From the NCBI RefSeq assembly GCF_029962835.1, contig NC_080583.1, forward strand, positions 72,525,158 through 72,589,157: DNA of 64,000 nucleotides. Reading direction: 5' to 3'. Source of the DNA: Magnolia sinica. Taxonomy: Eukaryota > Streptophyta > Magnoliopsida > Magnoliales > Magnoliaceae. The number at the start of each line of letters is the position of its first letter. The first letter of the stretch is position 1. Below, piece by piece: positions 37,226-51,000 of this stretch. Position numbers and translations under genes: made by a program. Under the pieces are notes generated by a model. That model did not search any database. It was not told the DNA's origin and saw nothing but the letters and a program-made list of their open reading frames with translations.

Positions 37226-37760
37226 TGGGAATTGAGTGCCTACCATTGAAAACTTATTAAGGGCTACAAAAGTTCTAGATTGAGCTGATATTTTTGTTTC
37301 TCTTTTATCTATGTATATGTAACCTTATGAATAGGTTGGACAAAAAATCAACGTCACTGCAAGCCTTGTGAAGGTTTCGACAATGGATGTCATTATCCCT
37401 ACCGTTTTGTATGGTGTGGTCCACTTGAGCTATGAATATGCTTTCATTTTGAGCTCATGCACTAAAATGAGTTGATAAAATGTTTAATGGACGGTATGGA
37501 TAAGACACATACAAAATTTGTGGGCCCTACAAAATTTAGTAATTACGCTACAAGGTTCTGAATTACTCAGCATGCAAGCCACGTCTAGCAAGAAAGGTTT
37601 AAATAGCCGGTGTTTACACCCTGCTATTTCCTGTGGTGAATGTGTTGGGTTTGATGCCATTGTGTCCGGCTTTGATTTGATTTTGTTAATGGGCAAACGT
37701 GATGAATGACTGGATTTTAGATAAACATGATGGGTGGGCTCACACAATATATGTTAATAA
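37226..37760. repeat. GGGCCCACC-family fragment
   Basis: Family phrases gattgagctgatatttttgt, tatggtgtggtccacttgag and tttaatggacggtatggata in order. The right end stops at ttgtgggccctacaaaattt. 37761..39420 after it is AT-rich with no supportable feature. Confidence 0.5.
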
Positions 37761-39426
37761 GTTACGTTTTGAGCTGAACTTAGTTTGGAAAATGGATGAC
37801 GGAAAGAAAATCACCAACTGTCGATGGGTCCCACCCCCGTATGACTGAAACTCTAAAGGTGGTCATGTGACCAACAGGTGTAAGGTATGAGAGTTGTGTG
37901 GCAGGACTCTTGCCTTGAGAGAGTTGCATTTTGAAAGCATACGTGGCCATCTCGAAGACTAGGAAATCAGACTCTGAGAGCGAGGAGCCATTAGAAGACA
38001 GACATCGTTGATTAGGGTAGTGTAATGCCTAAAGGACTTTGGATTTTGGTAAAACATGTTACAATAAGGGTTTTTTTTTTTTTTTAAAATGTTAAAATAA
38101 GGTTATTAGCTAATTGAAAGATTGTTTGTGGAAGCTACGGAGTTTCATGCACGGCCACTGGCTCACCAACGCTTATAAAAGTGGGACAGAAAAAAGAAGT
38201 CGGCCTCACACTAATAAAATCAACATAATCTTTTTCAGCTTAATGCTGCCTATCTTTTGTCTTTCATGAACACCTATTTTAATTAGTTAGTTTAAATTTC
38301 TCCAGTTCTATACAATACCATGTTGTAGTAGACTTAGAGTCTTTAGCTTAGTCTTAATTTATTTTTCACTTCTATCTATCGCATTACTGCATCAAGCCAA
38401 CTAATTTAGTTTAAATATCTAGCTAAGACCTCGTTGTTAGATCCCCAAATTCTTAAGTCCTTGCTTAGTGATTTTCTAGTCACGACATGTTGACCAAACA
38501 CCTAGATCGTCTCACGACCATTTAAGTTTAAAAAAAAATTATTTGGACCATAGCCATTTCGCCACCTAAACCATTATAAGTAATCTCTTTTGCTACTTTT
38601 CTTTATATGCTTATTGTACTTCATTCATCGTTAGATTAATAAAATTGACACTTAGTCTTTTTATAAAAAAAAAATAAATTTTTTCATCTTTATATTGCAT
38701 TTGTTGAGTAATGTGACCAAGCTATTACATTTGTAAGAAAAGTCTTTGTTTCCAAAGCAAAAGGAATTCATTCGAAGGATTAATACTCCTCTTTATAAAT
38801 TGCCTAATCACTTTACCAATCGATAGCTTAATAGTCGACTGAACTTCACAGATTTGATGTCAATCGATCTATCTTGGTGCTTGGAATTAAAAGGTGCTCG
38901 ATTCAATTTTAGTCGATTACGACTTTAGCACTCTTGACAATTACGTACCTGCACATGCATGGGCCATTCGTTACACATATGTCCATGTATCCAAATTGAA
39001 TAACAACACATATTTTTCACATGCTTGGTAAGAAATGGTGTGCTAAGTCACGGTTTATTAGTCCACATAGACTACCGTTGATAATATATTATGTTTACTT
39101 CTTTTTTTCTTTTTTTTTAAAATGTTAATAGTAATCTATCTATTTTTAAATTAATAAAATAAATATCTAACTTTTTTTAATTATATATTTTTATATTACT
39201 TTTATTAAATAACGCAACTGACGTCATGGTAAGAAAAGTTTTTTGGCCAAGGCATAAAGAATTCATCCCGAGACCCTTTGTACATCATTCATCCTTTATT
39301 TGTTGACGGTTAAATAAACAATGAATGACCAATCTTTATAAATTCAGTTTTAATCAATCCATCTTGGCACCCAAGGTCACAACTCATTACATGTGATGTG
39401 GGCCCAAAATCTAAACCGCTCGTGTG

Positions 39427-39612
39427 ATGCAGCACCCCATAAAACCCCTGGGGTCGACTTTCACCCTTATCTAAAACTTTGATCGGCCATTAAGAAAGTA
39501 AACTGTTTTCTCCCTTAATTTGTTTCTCTTTTTCCATGCATACCAAAGTTTTGGATAAAGGTAAAAGTCAGGTCAGAACCCTAGCTTCATGGGGTGCTGC
39601 CACATCACGTGT
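39427..39612. mobile_element. Short foldback MITE
   Basis: gatgcagcaccccataaaac with gtcgactttcacccttatct on the left pairs with aggtaaaagtcaggtcagaa and cttcatggggtgctgccaca on the right. The imperfect inverted repeat is about 65 bp with a loop of about 60 bp. Confidence 0.6.
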
Positions 39613-39738
39613 TTGCGAAAAGTTCTCACAAGTTCTTGTGAGAACAGGTGTGCAGGTGAGCATTGCTCTACCATAATTAAAATTGAGTCATTTTGGTATA
39701 AGTGTGGGTGCTTGTCTGAATAAAATAGCACCGCCAAC

Positions 39739-40249
39739 TAGGGGTGTACATCGAGACTAACTGAGTCAACTTGGCTTGAACAGTGGCTGACCTCAGCTCG
39801 AACTCGACTCGGCTCGGGCTGAGTTCGAGCTAAGATCGAGCCGAGTTCGCCATTAAGGCATTTCCACAAACAATTTAACCGCAACTTCAAAATCCTACTG
39901 CTTTACAAACAAAGGCAATGATTTTATAGGTATTTTTTCAAACACCTTTCTAAATAACATTTCAAAAAAAAAAAAAAAAAAAGCATTTTTTTTATGTACA
40001 TACCTTCCTTGCCACCAGTCAAACCTTCCTTACCACCTTGCCACCAGGCACATTTCGTTGAGTCGTTTTATCAAACAGTTGGTGGGCAACATTAATGGCA
40101 AAGTAACTGAGTCACCGAACTAGTTCGACTCGAGCTGGATTCGATCCGAGTCGAGCTAGGCCTGCTCGAAATCATTTTCGAGCTTAAAAATCAGCTCGAC
40201 TTAGCTCGAATCGAGTCGACCGAGCTAGCTCGGTTCGTGTACACCCCAG
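39739..40249. mobile_element. hAT-like MITE with TAGGGGTGTAC termini
   Basis: Begins taggggtgtacatcgag and ends ttcgtgtacacccca, near-perfect inverted termini. The flanks read ccGCCAAC and gtGCCAAC, a degraded 8-bp duplication. The interior is TCGA-rich on both sides of an A-rich centre. Confidence 0.65.
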
Positions 40250-40596
40250 TGCCAACAACCTATTTACGAGCGGAGCGGCATGGATGATCGACGATGTGTC
40301 TTTATACCCTATCCACAATTTTCAGTCAATCAAGAGCATTGGCCTGTTGTACCCCACCAAGGATCGACCATATCCCAAAAATTCAACAGGCCGCGAGATC
40401 CTAGCCACCGATCTTGAAATATTTCTTTTCCCAATTGAATGTGGACGGTTGATATATTTCTCATCTCAACCATCCCACTTCAAATCTAAAGTCTATGATT
40501 TGCCATAGAAAGGAGATTCACCATGCACGGTTGGGCGCAACAGGCCAATGGTCTAGATTACGGAACCATGGGTCCACTCGCCAGAACTAAAAGCCG

Positions 40597-41105
40597 GAAA
40601 CGGATTGGCTACTCCCCTGCCACCTGCCAATGGCCGATGGTTGGTGTTCCGTGGGCCCACGATGATGTATGTGTTTCATCCATGCCGTCCATATATTTTT
40701 CTATATCATTTTAGGGTATAAGACCAAAAATGAAGTAACTCCCAATCTCAAGTCGACCACATTACAGGAAACAGTGTTGAATGAACGCCGACCATTAAAA
40801 ACTTATTGGGGCCATGAAAGTTTCGTATCAAGCTGATCTTTGTTTTTCCCTTCATCTAGGTATGTATGACCTAATAAACATATTGGATGGGCATTAGGAG
40901 GATTTTAATGGTGGATATCCAATTGCTATTGTTTTCCTGTGGTGTGGTCCACCTGATATTTATATCCCTCTCATTTTTGGGATCAAGTAATAAAATGATC
41001 TCTAAAAATGGATGAACGGCATGGATTGAACACATACATTGTGGTGGGGCCCACAGAGCACCGACCATCAGCCACCGAGCTAGTGGCAGGGGGAGTAGCC
41101 AAAGC
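40597..41105. mobile_element. GGGCCCACC-family MITE, well preserved
   Basis: The left end gattggctactcccctgcca, followed by gatggttggtgttccgtggg, is mirrored on the right by cacagagcaccgaccatcag and gtggcagggggagtagcca. Inverted repeats extend over about 100 bp. It is the clearest copy in the window and useful as the family reference. Confidence 0.8.
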
Positions 41106-42076
41106 CAGCGTGTTACCTGTTCAAAGATGCGGGTCGCGTTGCTTGTGGCGTGCGTCCACCGAGATTCTCTTTGCCTCCGTCGCGGTGTAGGGTCAAGCGT
41201 ATGCCGCCTCCACTATGATCCACATGCTCAGATGGTCCGATGATTTGAACCGTCCATATTCTCATCAATACAATAAATAAGCTGTTACTACCACTCAAGT
41301 TTTATTGATGATCTAAAAAATACAATAAATAAGCTATTGGTACGTACTCTCGTTTCATTGAAAATCTTAACCTCTGAGGTTTTTAATAGTTGAATGACAG
41401 CCATTGAAAAATTTCATTTCATTGTAATAAATTCATCTACAGAAATAGATTTTCCACATCATTTTTTCAAGTTGAGTTATTATATTGGCCTATAGAGCAT
41501 AGAAACCACAAAATGGACGGTTCAGATCGTCCGAACACTAATCATGTAGGCCCCAGCGGCCGGCGACACGCTAATTTATTCACTGTCTCCTCAAGCGACG
41601 ACTTCACGGGTCAGTCCAAGAAATGTTCACATACAGAGCCGTCGTGTGAAACTCCATATACAAGCCATCCATTCCCTCCAACGTGTCATTGAGTATACCA
41701 TCCGAACCGTGGAAAATGGGACCCACTTCATTAATATCACCTGGGACGAAAATTACGATGGTCCATTCATCATATAGGCTCCCACATTAAAATCGATGGA
41801 CAGCCACTGATCTGTCGCATTTCTCTGTGTGCCTCACACGAAGAGTAGATTGTTCCAATCTTCCATCCAGCAGATCTTGACAGTGGGCCATCATTTTAAC
41901 GGTCCGGATGTTCCAATAAAGTAACACTCATCAGAAAACAAGAAGGTTGCATGTGAAAACTAACATACAGCGTTGTACGAGAACACTCGACGTTCTGCTT
42001 GGGGCGTTATAAGGGGAGCTTCTAACAAGCGCCGTTGGGCGAATCACACTCCAGTAGTGGGTTTTTCTCAAGCGCC
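41106..42076 (+). promoter_or_regulatory. 5' flank and probable promoter of the erlin gene
   Basis: The last kilobase before the start codon has no transposon signature and is less AT-rich than the surroundings. A TATA-like ttataagg lies at 42007..42014, about 65 nt before the ATG, which would allow a short leader. No other regulatory site is claimed. Confidence 0.35.
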
Positions 42077-45000
42077 ATGGATCAGGAGACGCATTCCGAA
42101 GTTACTTCGCAACGCAGGAGGGGTTCTCCTGCCGCAGATCCGTTGCGACAATCATCGAGAGCTACTCAGGCTCAGAGCAACGATGCGTTCGCCATCCCCT
42201 TGATTTTCATCAGCATCTTTTTTCTCATGATCCTGGTAATCAATCTCATTCATCGCTTGTATCAGTTTCTCGATCTTCAAATCGACGGTCTCGATTGCAT
42301 CGATCGAATGCAATGGAGGTCCGGTTGTTGTGGACATGGATGGAGTAAGTACTCTTTTCATGCACTTGCCTAGCACGTGGCAAAGAGGCACACGTGTGTG
42401 AGGCGGGAGCCGTTTATCGGGCTGTCCCCACCGTGTAGATGCAAAAACCAGGCTGTTCTGATAATCGGGTGGATCGTGGCCCACCTGATGATCGGATGTT
42501 TTCAAGATCGGCACCGCTCATTTTGCAGTTTGACTGTGTAGATGCAGCATCTGAAAAGCCGATTGATCTGATCATCAAGGGGCCCACATGATCAATGGTC
42601 CGCACTGTGCAATTGTTGATCAGATCTGTTTATACATGGTGAGGATCGCCTTACGAGGAGCTGGTAGCTACCATCGGACCCATGCCTGCGTTGTTGCTGA
42701 GTTGCAGTTGTTCCTGCTCACTTAGCTTTCACCATTGCCAAATTGGTCGGTTTTGATTATCGATCTGGACTGTCCATTTGGTCTATCTCAATCTTCATGG
42801 ACCACCATTGCAAAACCACATCAATCGGATGGTTTTGTAATTCCGGTTGATGGGTTAAAAAGGAATGGCTTGGATTTCTCTGTCTGGGGTATTTTTTCGA
42901 TCAAACAATCCAGACCATCTGTTTTGTAGCTTGGAAAATGGATAGTCATAAAATGAAGCGGTTGATTGACGGGTTTTGATAGGATATGCCTGCTTACCAT
43001 ATCACAGCTACCTTACTGGGGCAACTTGATAGCTGTTGGCATTTGAATTTAATGATATCATGAAATTTCATTATATTTGGTGCAAGGAAATGCAGCCTAT
43101 AAAGCATTTGAATTGCAGCAATAGCATTGCTATGTGATTGTCTTGATTCTACTATTGGGGAATCTGATCTATTATGAACTAGTAAGCTGAGCATGTGAAA
43201 TAATTTTGAAGTAGGGTAGCTTGTAAGCTGTAATTAGGGTGGCAACTAGGCTGGCTGGAGTCGGAGTGTTGAGGTCTATTGTGTTTGAACTGGGTTTTTG
43301 GTCCAATGACCAATTTGGCTTTACTTGCCCTTGCATTTGCCCTAAGGTCCGACAAGTGGGCCAGGCATAGCTTGACTTGCTTTACATAGGTGGGTTAAGC
43401 ATTTGGCCACTAGACTGCTTGGTTCAAGCCAGATTTGTTAGCTCATGGGCTTGGCTGTCCCAGGCTTGGACTCAGGTCGATATGTCATTGAGCAGGCTTG
43501 AATATGCTTCAGTCTGGTCTAGCTTGAGGCCTACTTGCTACACTACTTACACTACTTGCTACCCTACTTAAGAAAATTGCAGACATAAAACTTGGAGAGT
43601 AAAACAGCGAGAGACATAACATGTTTAAATATTTATATATTTTAGAGACAAAATGTCAAGCACAACTGAATTGCTATGTATGTTGGACACAGACCAGTGT
43701 GTCAGATAGATATCTGGGGTGGTGGACACAATGGCTTTTAGAAATTAGATTTGCCGATATGTCATTGAAAATACTTAGATATTCAATTTTATTAATATTA
43801 TTGAATTACATTGGTGGAATAGGATTTTTAAAGCCAACACTAAATTGCTGGTCTATTTTATGTCATTATTCTAGAGTCCAGCTAGTGTCATCTACTATCT
43901 TGAAAAGTTGTAGAGAGATTTTCTTTGGAGGGGAAGGGAAGCAGAAAAAAATGACACTTGAGGAGGTGGTGAGAAGTTTGTAAGCCTCAGGCTTTTGGTG
44001 GAGTTGGTATCAAAGATTCGAAATCTATGTATGAATCAAGTGCTTCTTGAAAAATGGTTATGGAGATTTGGGATTGAAGAAGATAACTTATGAAAACAAA
44101 TTATAGCATGCAAGTATGGGGAATAAGAAGGAAGTCAGTCCACATTTGTCTTCTAGATACTAGACCTTCTTTAAGAATCTAATGGATGATGAGATTTAGA
44201 ACCTTGCCACGTTGTTGGATCGCATTCGTGGTTTAATTGCTTGTTTTCTTGAGCATGATAAATAGTGGTGGAAGTTCAAAAGCTCCAAAAATTTCTCAAT
44301 GAGCCATTCTTTTCCTTGAAAGCAGAGTGTGTGGGGGTGCCTGCATCACCTCAACTAATATATGGAATTACCTTCATCCTCCATTGTTACTTCTTTTAGA
44401 TGGTTAGTGGCAAATAACAAATTCATAAACATTGACCATTTGCACAAGAGGAATATGATGATTGCAAATGCATGCATTATGAGATGCGAATTTAATGCAG
44501 AGGCATTTTCACACTGGGCTCGAGTGGGGTCGCTTGTTGGATGCAGGGGCACACTCGGGGTGGGTGACCCATGCGATTTGGGGCCCACGGGGGAGGTCTC
44601 GTGTTCGAGACTCCTTGCCAGGGGTGATTAATGCGCATTTCACACCGAACTCGAGTGGGGTAGCTTGTGGGATGTGGGGACACACTCGAGGTGGGCGGCT
44701 CATGTGATTTGGGGGCCCACGAAGGGAATTCGGTCGAGGTCCTAACCCATGAGATGTGGGGCCTGGGCTATGAGATAAAGGGATTAATTCGCTATACTCT
44801 AACAGTTCAAGCTTTTAGAGCAAGTGGTTAATTGTCCTGCATCAAATTGGTATCAAAGCGGAAGGTCTCATGTTCGAGACTCCTCACTGGGGGTGATTAA
44901 TGCAGGGGCATTTTCACACTGGGCTCGAGTGGGGTCGCCTGTTGGATGTAGGGGCACACTCGGGGTGGGTGACCCATGCGATTTGGGGCCCACGGGGGAG

Positions 45001-48000
45001 GTCTCGTGTTTGAGACTCCTTACCAATGGTGATTAATGCGCATTTCACACCGGGCTCGAGTGGGGTAGCCCGTGGGATGCGGGGAAACACTCGGGGTGGG
45101 GGACCCATATGATTTGAGACCCACGAATGGGGTTCGGCCGAGGTCCTAACCCATGAGATGTGGGGTCTGGGTTATGAGATAAAGGGATTAATTCGCCATA
45201 CTCTAACAGTTCGAGCTTTTAGAGCAAGTTGTTAATTGTCCTGCATCAGAATTGTGTGTAATAGGGTGTTGTATGCATCCCGTCTAGTGATGACATGCCC
45301 CCCAATGACAAAGCGCCATGTTTTTGTGTTAAATGTGGGATTCACATTAAAAAGTAACACTTGCATGAAATGACGATTTTGCCTTTTCCATTGTGGGTCC
45401 TATGCGTAACACACTCACCTAATGCTTTGTCATTGGGGGCACGCCATGTGCCTTAAGGGCGCAGAATTAATAAACCATCTATCTCAGTTCATTGTGCGGT
45501 TGCTTCAGTAGTATGGACTAAGGTTCTGGTTGGCAGCCCCATTCACATGTGAAGTGGGTTATGCTAGGTGATTTACCCTGCTGCAGCCTGCATGCAATCT
45601 ATATCCTACATTATGTACCTTTAAGGTTCAGAATCAATTAACCATCTATCTGTTTAGTTCATTCTGAGGTTGCTTCAGTAACGTGGACTAAGGTTCTGGT
45701 CCGTCCTATTCAATGTGAAGTGGGTTATGCTAGGTGATGCAGACATTGTGGCATTGGCCCATGTGACTAGACATGATCACGTAACGGGCGGGCTCCACTG
45801 CATTGTATACACTAGCTGGTGTTGACATTAGAATTTTGCCTAAGGTCAATCTGTGGTAACCATCATTGGTTAGTGCAGGGCGTTTGACGCTCATCTACAA
45901 GCTAGTGTGGGACTAGGTTACAAACTAACTAAGGTCAGTGCAAGACCATTTATGGCATTCCACGCGAATGGTTAGGGTAGGGCCAGTGCAGGTCCATTAT
46001 TCACTCACTCTGCTCACTATTTAAGGACAACACAAAACGCCTTTGGCACATTCTACGACAATGGTTAAGGCTTAACGTGAGTCCTCTGGCATCCACTCTG
46101 CCCACATTATCCAAGGGTAGCATGGAATGGTAGTGGATAGTTTCCAAGGCACCAAAAGTGTAGTTTGCGCTCACTGTTTAAGGACAGCGTGAAACCTATG
46201 TAGGCCGAACCACACCAACTGTTTGTGATCAGTGTGGTACCAATTTCCTTGACAGGAGTTCACTCCATGCCAACGGCCAAGGCTAGTGTTGGATTACATT
46301 TTGCACCTAGTGTGTAATAGCCCATGCCTACCCCGTAAGATATTGTCCGCTTTGGGCTCACGCCCGCACGGTTTTGTTCGCAGGGTTCTCCCCCAAAAGG
46401 CCTCTTACATTATAGGGTGGATCTCCACATATAACCATCACAACTTCGGACAACGCTTCCGATGTGGGACACCGTTCCACCCCACTGCATACACAGTAGC
46501 CTGCCACCACTGGTAGCTAGCCCAGGTCCTTAGACCCCACCCATACAGCGTCCGCCCACATGTGCACTAGCATTGTGTCACATTCTGGGAATGTCACTCT
46601 CGAGAAGTCGCTCTCAGCAACAGTACCTCTCCTCTCTGCTTGTATAATATCTCGCACGCTGCTACTCGTAGCTTCTCCAGCTATCCACTCTCATCACTCC
46701 CAAGGCAAACGTGTCCCAACAGCTGTTTCCAAAGGAATGGATCTACAGAAAGAGTCCCCCCTTACAGCTCTTCTCCTTCGTCCGCATCGTCTGCAACTTC
46801 GAGATGATAGAATTTTCTCTATTGGAGTCCTCTTTCAGATCCGTCACAGTGGATTTCTCCCCTCTATAAATACTAGTGTAATGTGTGTTGTAGAATAAGA
46901 GAGAAGTAAGAAATAGAAAGAAGTACTAGAAAAAACTAAGTGAGAAAATAGTGTTATAATCCCAGCTTATGTGTTTATATATTTGCTCTCATTTCATGTT
47001 TTTAACCCTGTCTAAATCATAATTTTATGTTCCGTGCTACAGTAACTTGCTACAGTACTAATGTTACAGTAACATCGCTATAGTAACGATGTTACAGTAA
47101 CACTGCTACAGTACTAGGCGCATAAGCACACACCATGGGTGGAGTAGGAAGGAGTGGAGGTAGTGGTGAGACAGATTGAGAACACCGAAGATGGGACAAG
47201 GCTTTTTGGTAGTAGGGCATAAGAGGAGGTTTGGGTGGTTGTGAGGGCTTCGGAGATGGAGGCTTTGGAGGTGAAGGTTTTGGTGGTGAAGGCTTTGGTG
47301 GTGGAGGTGAGGGTTTGCACACGGGAGGAGGTGCAGTGACTGGCTTCTTTTTGGGGTAAAGGACATAGAAGTCAAATTTGCTAGACGGTTCACCAAGAAG
47401 ACCAACTTCAGGGTCTCCAGCTTCATATCTGCGTTTGAGCTGGGCCTGAAAAGATTTGGATTTGCGAGGCTTCTTATCCTCATAGCAATCATCACACTCA
47501 CAAGCATCCCAACCAATATGGAGACCATTACGTTGTCGCCAGTCAGTATAAAGGCGTCCATAGGGATCAGGACCAGTAGGAGCTGGTTCAGTAACATAGA
47601 TGCCTTCAATCCATTCGCCAGGAGGAGGATTGACTGGAGTAAAGCAATTGAGCTCAGGAAGAGGAGTGGAGAAAACCGGCGTAGCCTGGGAGCTGGTTTC
47701 AAACTTGGTTTCCACTGTCTTGTCCTTGCGTCGAACAAAGATAGCGGAGTCATTGGAGATCACCTGAGAGGCGTCCATCTGCTTCGCATAATTGGTGATC
47801 CATATAGCAGGAAGAATTTCTTTCAACTGGTCTGGAGTCAGCTGGCGTGGAACAAATGTACACTTGGGAACATCATTCTGGTCCACACAAATCAGCAGAG
47901 CATCATGCCGAGAGGCAAGACCTGGGAGAAGCAAATCAATGGAATGATTCTGGATGCGGAAGGCGACCTGGTAGTGCAACGTGGCCGCTATGGCACCATC

Positions 48001-51000
48001 TTGGAGGTCAGCACCAGAGAGCTGAACCTTGGCTTGGAGAGCCGAGAAAAGATACGCATCACTGAATGGGAGATTAAAGTTGGGATACAGAGTGACAAAC
48101 ACTGTACCCTTGTTCAGTGTGGTCTGGATTGTGCCGATTACCGCATGTTGGTACTGTCGAAACCGGGTGTCCAGAAGAGCAAGCTTACAGGCCGTAGGAA
48201 GGCCTTTTCTGCCACAGACTGTGTGTTACTGTAGCACGGTACTGTAGCAGTGTTACTGTAGCATCGTTACTGTAACGATGTTACTGTAGCATTAGTACTG
48301 TAGCAAGTTACTATAGCACGAAACATAAAATTACGATTTAGACAGGGTTAAGAACATGAAATGACAGCAAATATATAAACACATAATTAACAAACCTAAG
48401 CAGGCTAAAATAGCTGCAATGATCTCTGGCGGATACATGGAAGAGAAGGAAGTTGATGGGGCTTTAAATAAACAGTACGAGGGAATGGAGTGGTGAAGAT
48501 AATATCAGTAATAAGTAAAAATCTAGAAAATCTATAAGGCAGTAAACACTTAAGACGAAGACGGAATTTAAAGCAAACACGTTTGCTTAACATAAGCTGA
48601 AACAGAAATAGAATTACAAAACAAATAAGGAAGAGAAGTCGTTATCAGAAAAACATCACTTTCATAAGTCTCTTTTAAACTATTTACAAACTCATAAGCT
48701 GGGATTATAACACTATTTTCTCACATAGTTTTTTCTAGTACTTCTTTCTATTTCTTACTTCTCTCTTATTCTACAATACACATTACACTGGTATTTATAG
48801 AGGGGAGAAATCCACTATGACGGATCTGAAAGAGGACTCCAATAGAGAAAATTCTATCGTCTCGAAGTTGCAGACGACGCAGACGAAGGAGAAGAGCTGC
48901 AAGGGGGGACTCTTTCTATAGATCCATTCCTTTGGAAACAGCTGTTGGGACACGTTTGCCTTGGGAGTGATGAGAGTGGATAGCTGGAGAAGCTAGGAGT
49001 AGTAGCGTGTGAGATATTATACAAGCAGAGAGGAGAGGTACTGTTGCTGAGAGCGACTTCTCGAGAGTGACATGCTGAAGAAATGGGTTTTGCAGAGATG
49101 CTTCTGCAAAGGTGCAGAGGTGCTTTAAAGTTGCAGACTTTGATGGCGATGGGTATAGCTTCAGTCGGAGCCTGAGTCACTAGTTGAAGCAGTGTGATAA
49201 ACAGAGTGGGGAGACTCATCATCGTTGGAAGAGGGTGTTGGAGCCATTAAGAGTTCGAGATTCCTTTCCATGTAGGATGTGAAATGGTCCAAGCACAAAT
49301 CACTGTTGGCTGTAGACATTGGTGTGAGCCAAATGGAACTTGGAATGTTGGCATAGAGAACATAGAATCGTTTAGACATCTTGCTGTAATGTCTATCCAA
49401 ATCAGCTTTCTCAAAAGAGCAGACTTTCATCTGTATAAATTCTTCTCGTGCTATTCGTGCATAGGAAGTAGAATTACCAACGAACTCAAGATAGAGGAAG
49501 CCTATAAAAGCTTCAAGACTGTTTTCTTGCAGTAGCTGAAGTTGGCGATATTCACCAAGCATGTTCCACCATTCACGTAATGTACCACTGAAACGGGCAA
49601 TGACTTTTTCACAGGTATGGCGTTCTGTAGCACCTGGAGTTTGGACGTCAGCTTTCATCCATGCATAGATGTCCATAAGACGTTGTTGCCATTCATGAGG
49701 TGGAATGTCATCAAGGGTGAATAACTTCTTATGATCATTCTCAGAAACAACAACACGAGGAGGTTGCGGCGGCGGTGGAGGCCGATCATCTTCATCAACA
49801 TCACTTGCTGCTTCATCAACCTGAGGGTCAGGATGAGGAGCTTGAGGGTGCGGAGTAGGCATGGCACCGTGAGGTTGGTACATCAGTTGGTCAGGAACTT
49901 CTGAATCAACATTGTCAGAGAGATCAGAAGCTTCTGAAGGAACCAAAGCACTGGTTCGAAGAAATGATGCAATTGGATTCAATGGCGCTGGAGGCAGGTA
50001 TTCATCAGAAGGAATGGACAAGGCCATTAGATCAAAAGTGAAGGGATGATCTGGCTCAAGAGGTTTCTTGCCTTTAGAAGAGGAGGGAACGGACGGATGT
50101 GAGCTTATAGGAGCTGGGTGAGAAGGTGGAGGAGTAGGTCGAAAAGATTGTGAGACGGAGGGTTGTGGTAGAGGCGGAGGGGAGTTATAGAAAGTGGGTG
50201 GAGTGGCCCATGGAATAGTAGGTGGTGTAGAGGGTATCCAAGGTAACGGAGGAGGAGCAGGTAATGGCAGTATTTTAGGGTGAGGGAATAATGGATTATC
50301 AGGATAAATGGAAGGAGCTGGCCTGGGCGGATTTTTGATGTCATGCAGTTGAGCTTTGAGGGACTTTCTTTCCATCTCTTTTTGCAAGAGAAGGTTAGAA
50401 TCACGAACCGTAGTAGCAATGAAGTACAGCTCCTTTTCAATAACAGCGATTCGAGCTTCAAGAAGAGGAATCACAGGGCTTTGCTTTTGCACAGTAGCAT
50501 TGAGCTGTTGCTGTTGGTATAGCAGTTGCTGCAAAGCACGGTTTTGTTGAGCGGCATTTTCAGCTTGCCAATTAAGGGCTGCTTCAGCAGCAGAGACGCG
50601 TTTGGGAGTACCATCAGATTGAAGACCAGGAGGGTCTTTGATTTTCCAAACATAACGAGTACGTTCAGCAGGGTACTCAAAGTCGTCTGTGGCTGGAAAA
50701 TGCGGGTCATCAGTAGGCTCATAAGCACACGCCATGGGTGGAGTAGGAAGGAGAGGAGGTAATGGTGAGACAGATTGAGAACACCGAAGATGGGACAAGG
50801 CTTTTTGGTAGTAGGGCATAAGAGGAGGTTTGGGTGGTTGTGAGGGCTTCGGAGATGGAGGCTTTGGAGGTGAAGGTTTTGGTGGTGAAGGCTTTGGTGG
50901 TGGAGGTGAGGGTTTGCACACGGGAGGAGGTGCAGTGACTGGCTTCTTTTTGGGGTAAAGGACATAGAAGTCAAATTTGCCAGACGGTTCACCAAGAAGA

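Noticed and set aside
43621..43983. 120-codon plus-strand open frame in intron 1
   Set aside because: No start context, no homology recognised, and AT-rich composition; chance open frame.
46560..46898. 112-codon plus-strand open frame in the viral left arm
   Set aside because: Lies over a promoter-like region repeated at 48700..49073, where the frame is not kept; no recognisable protein.
47221..47340. Possible plant extensin-like proline-rich gene
   Set aside because: The proline-rich stretch is an in-frame linker between movement-protein and coat regions of the viral polyprotein and is present in both viral copies.
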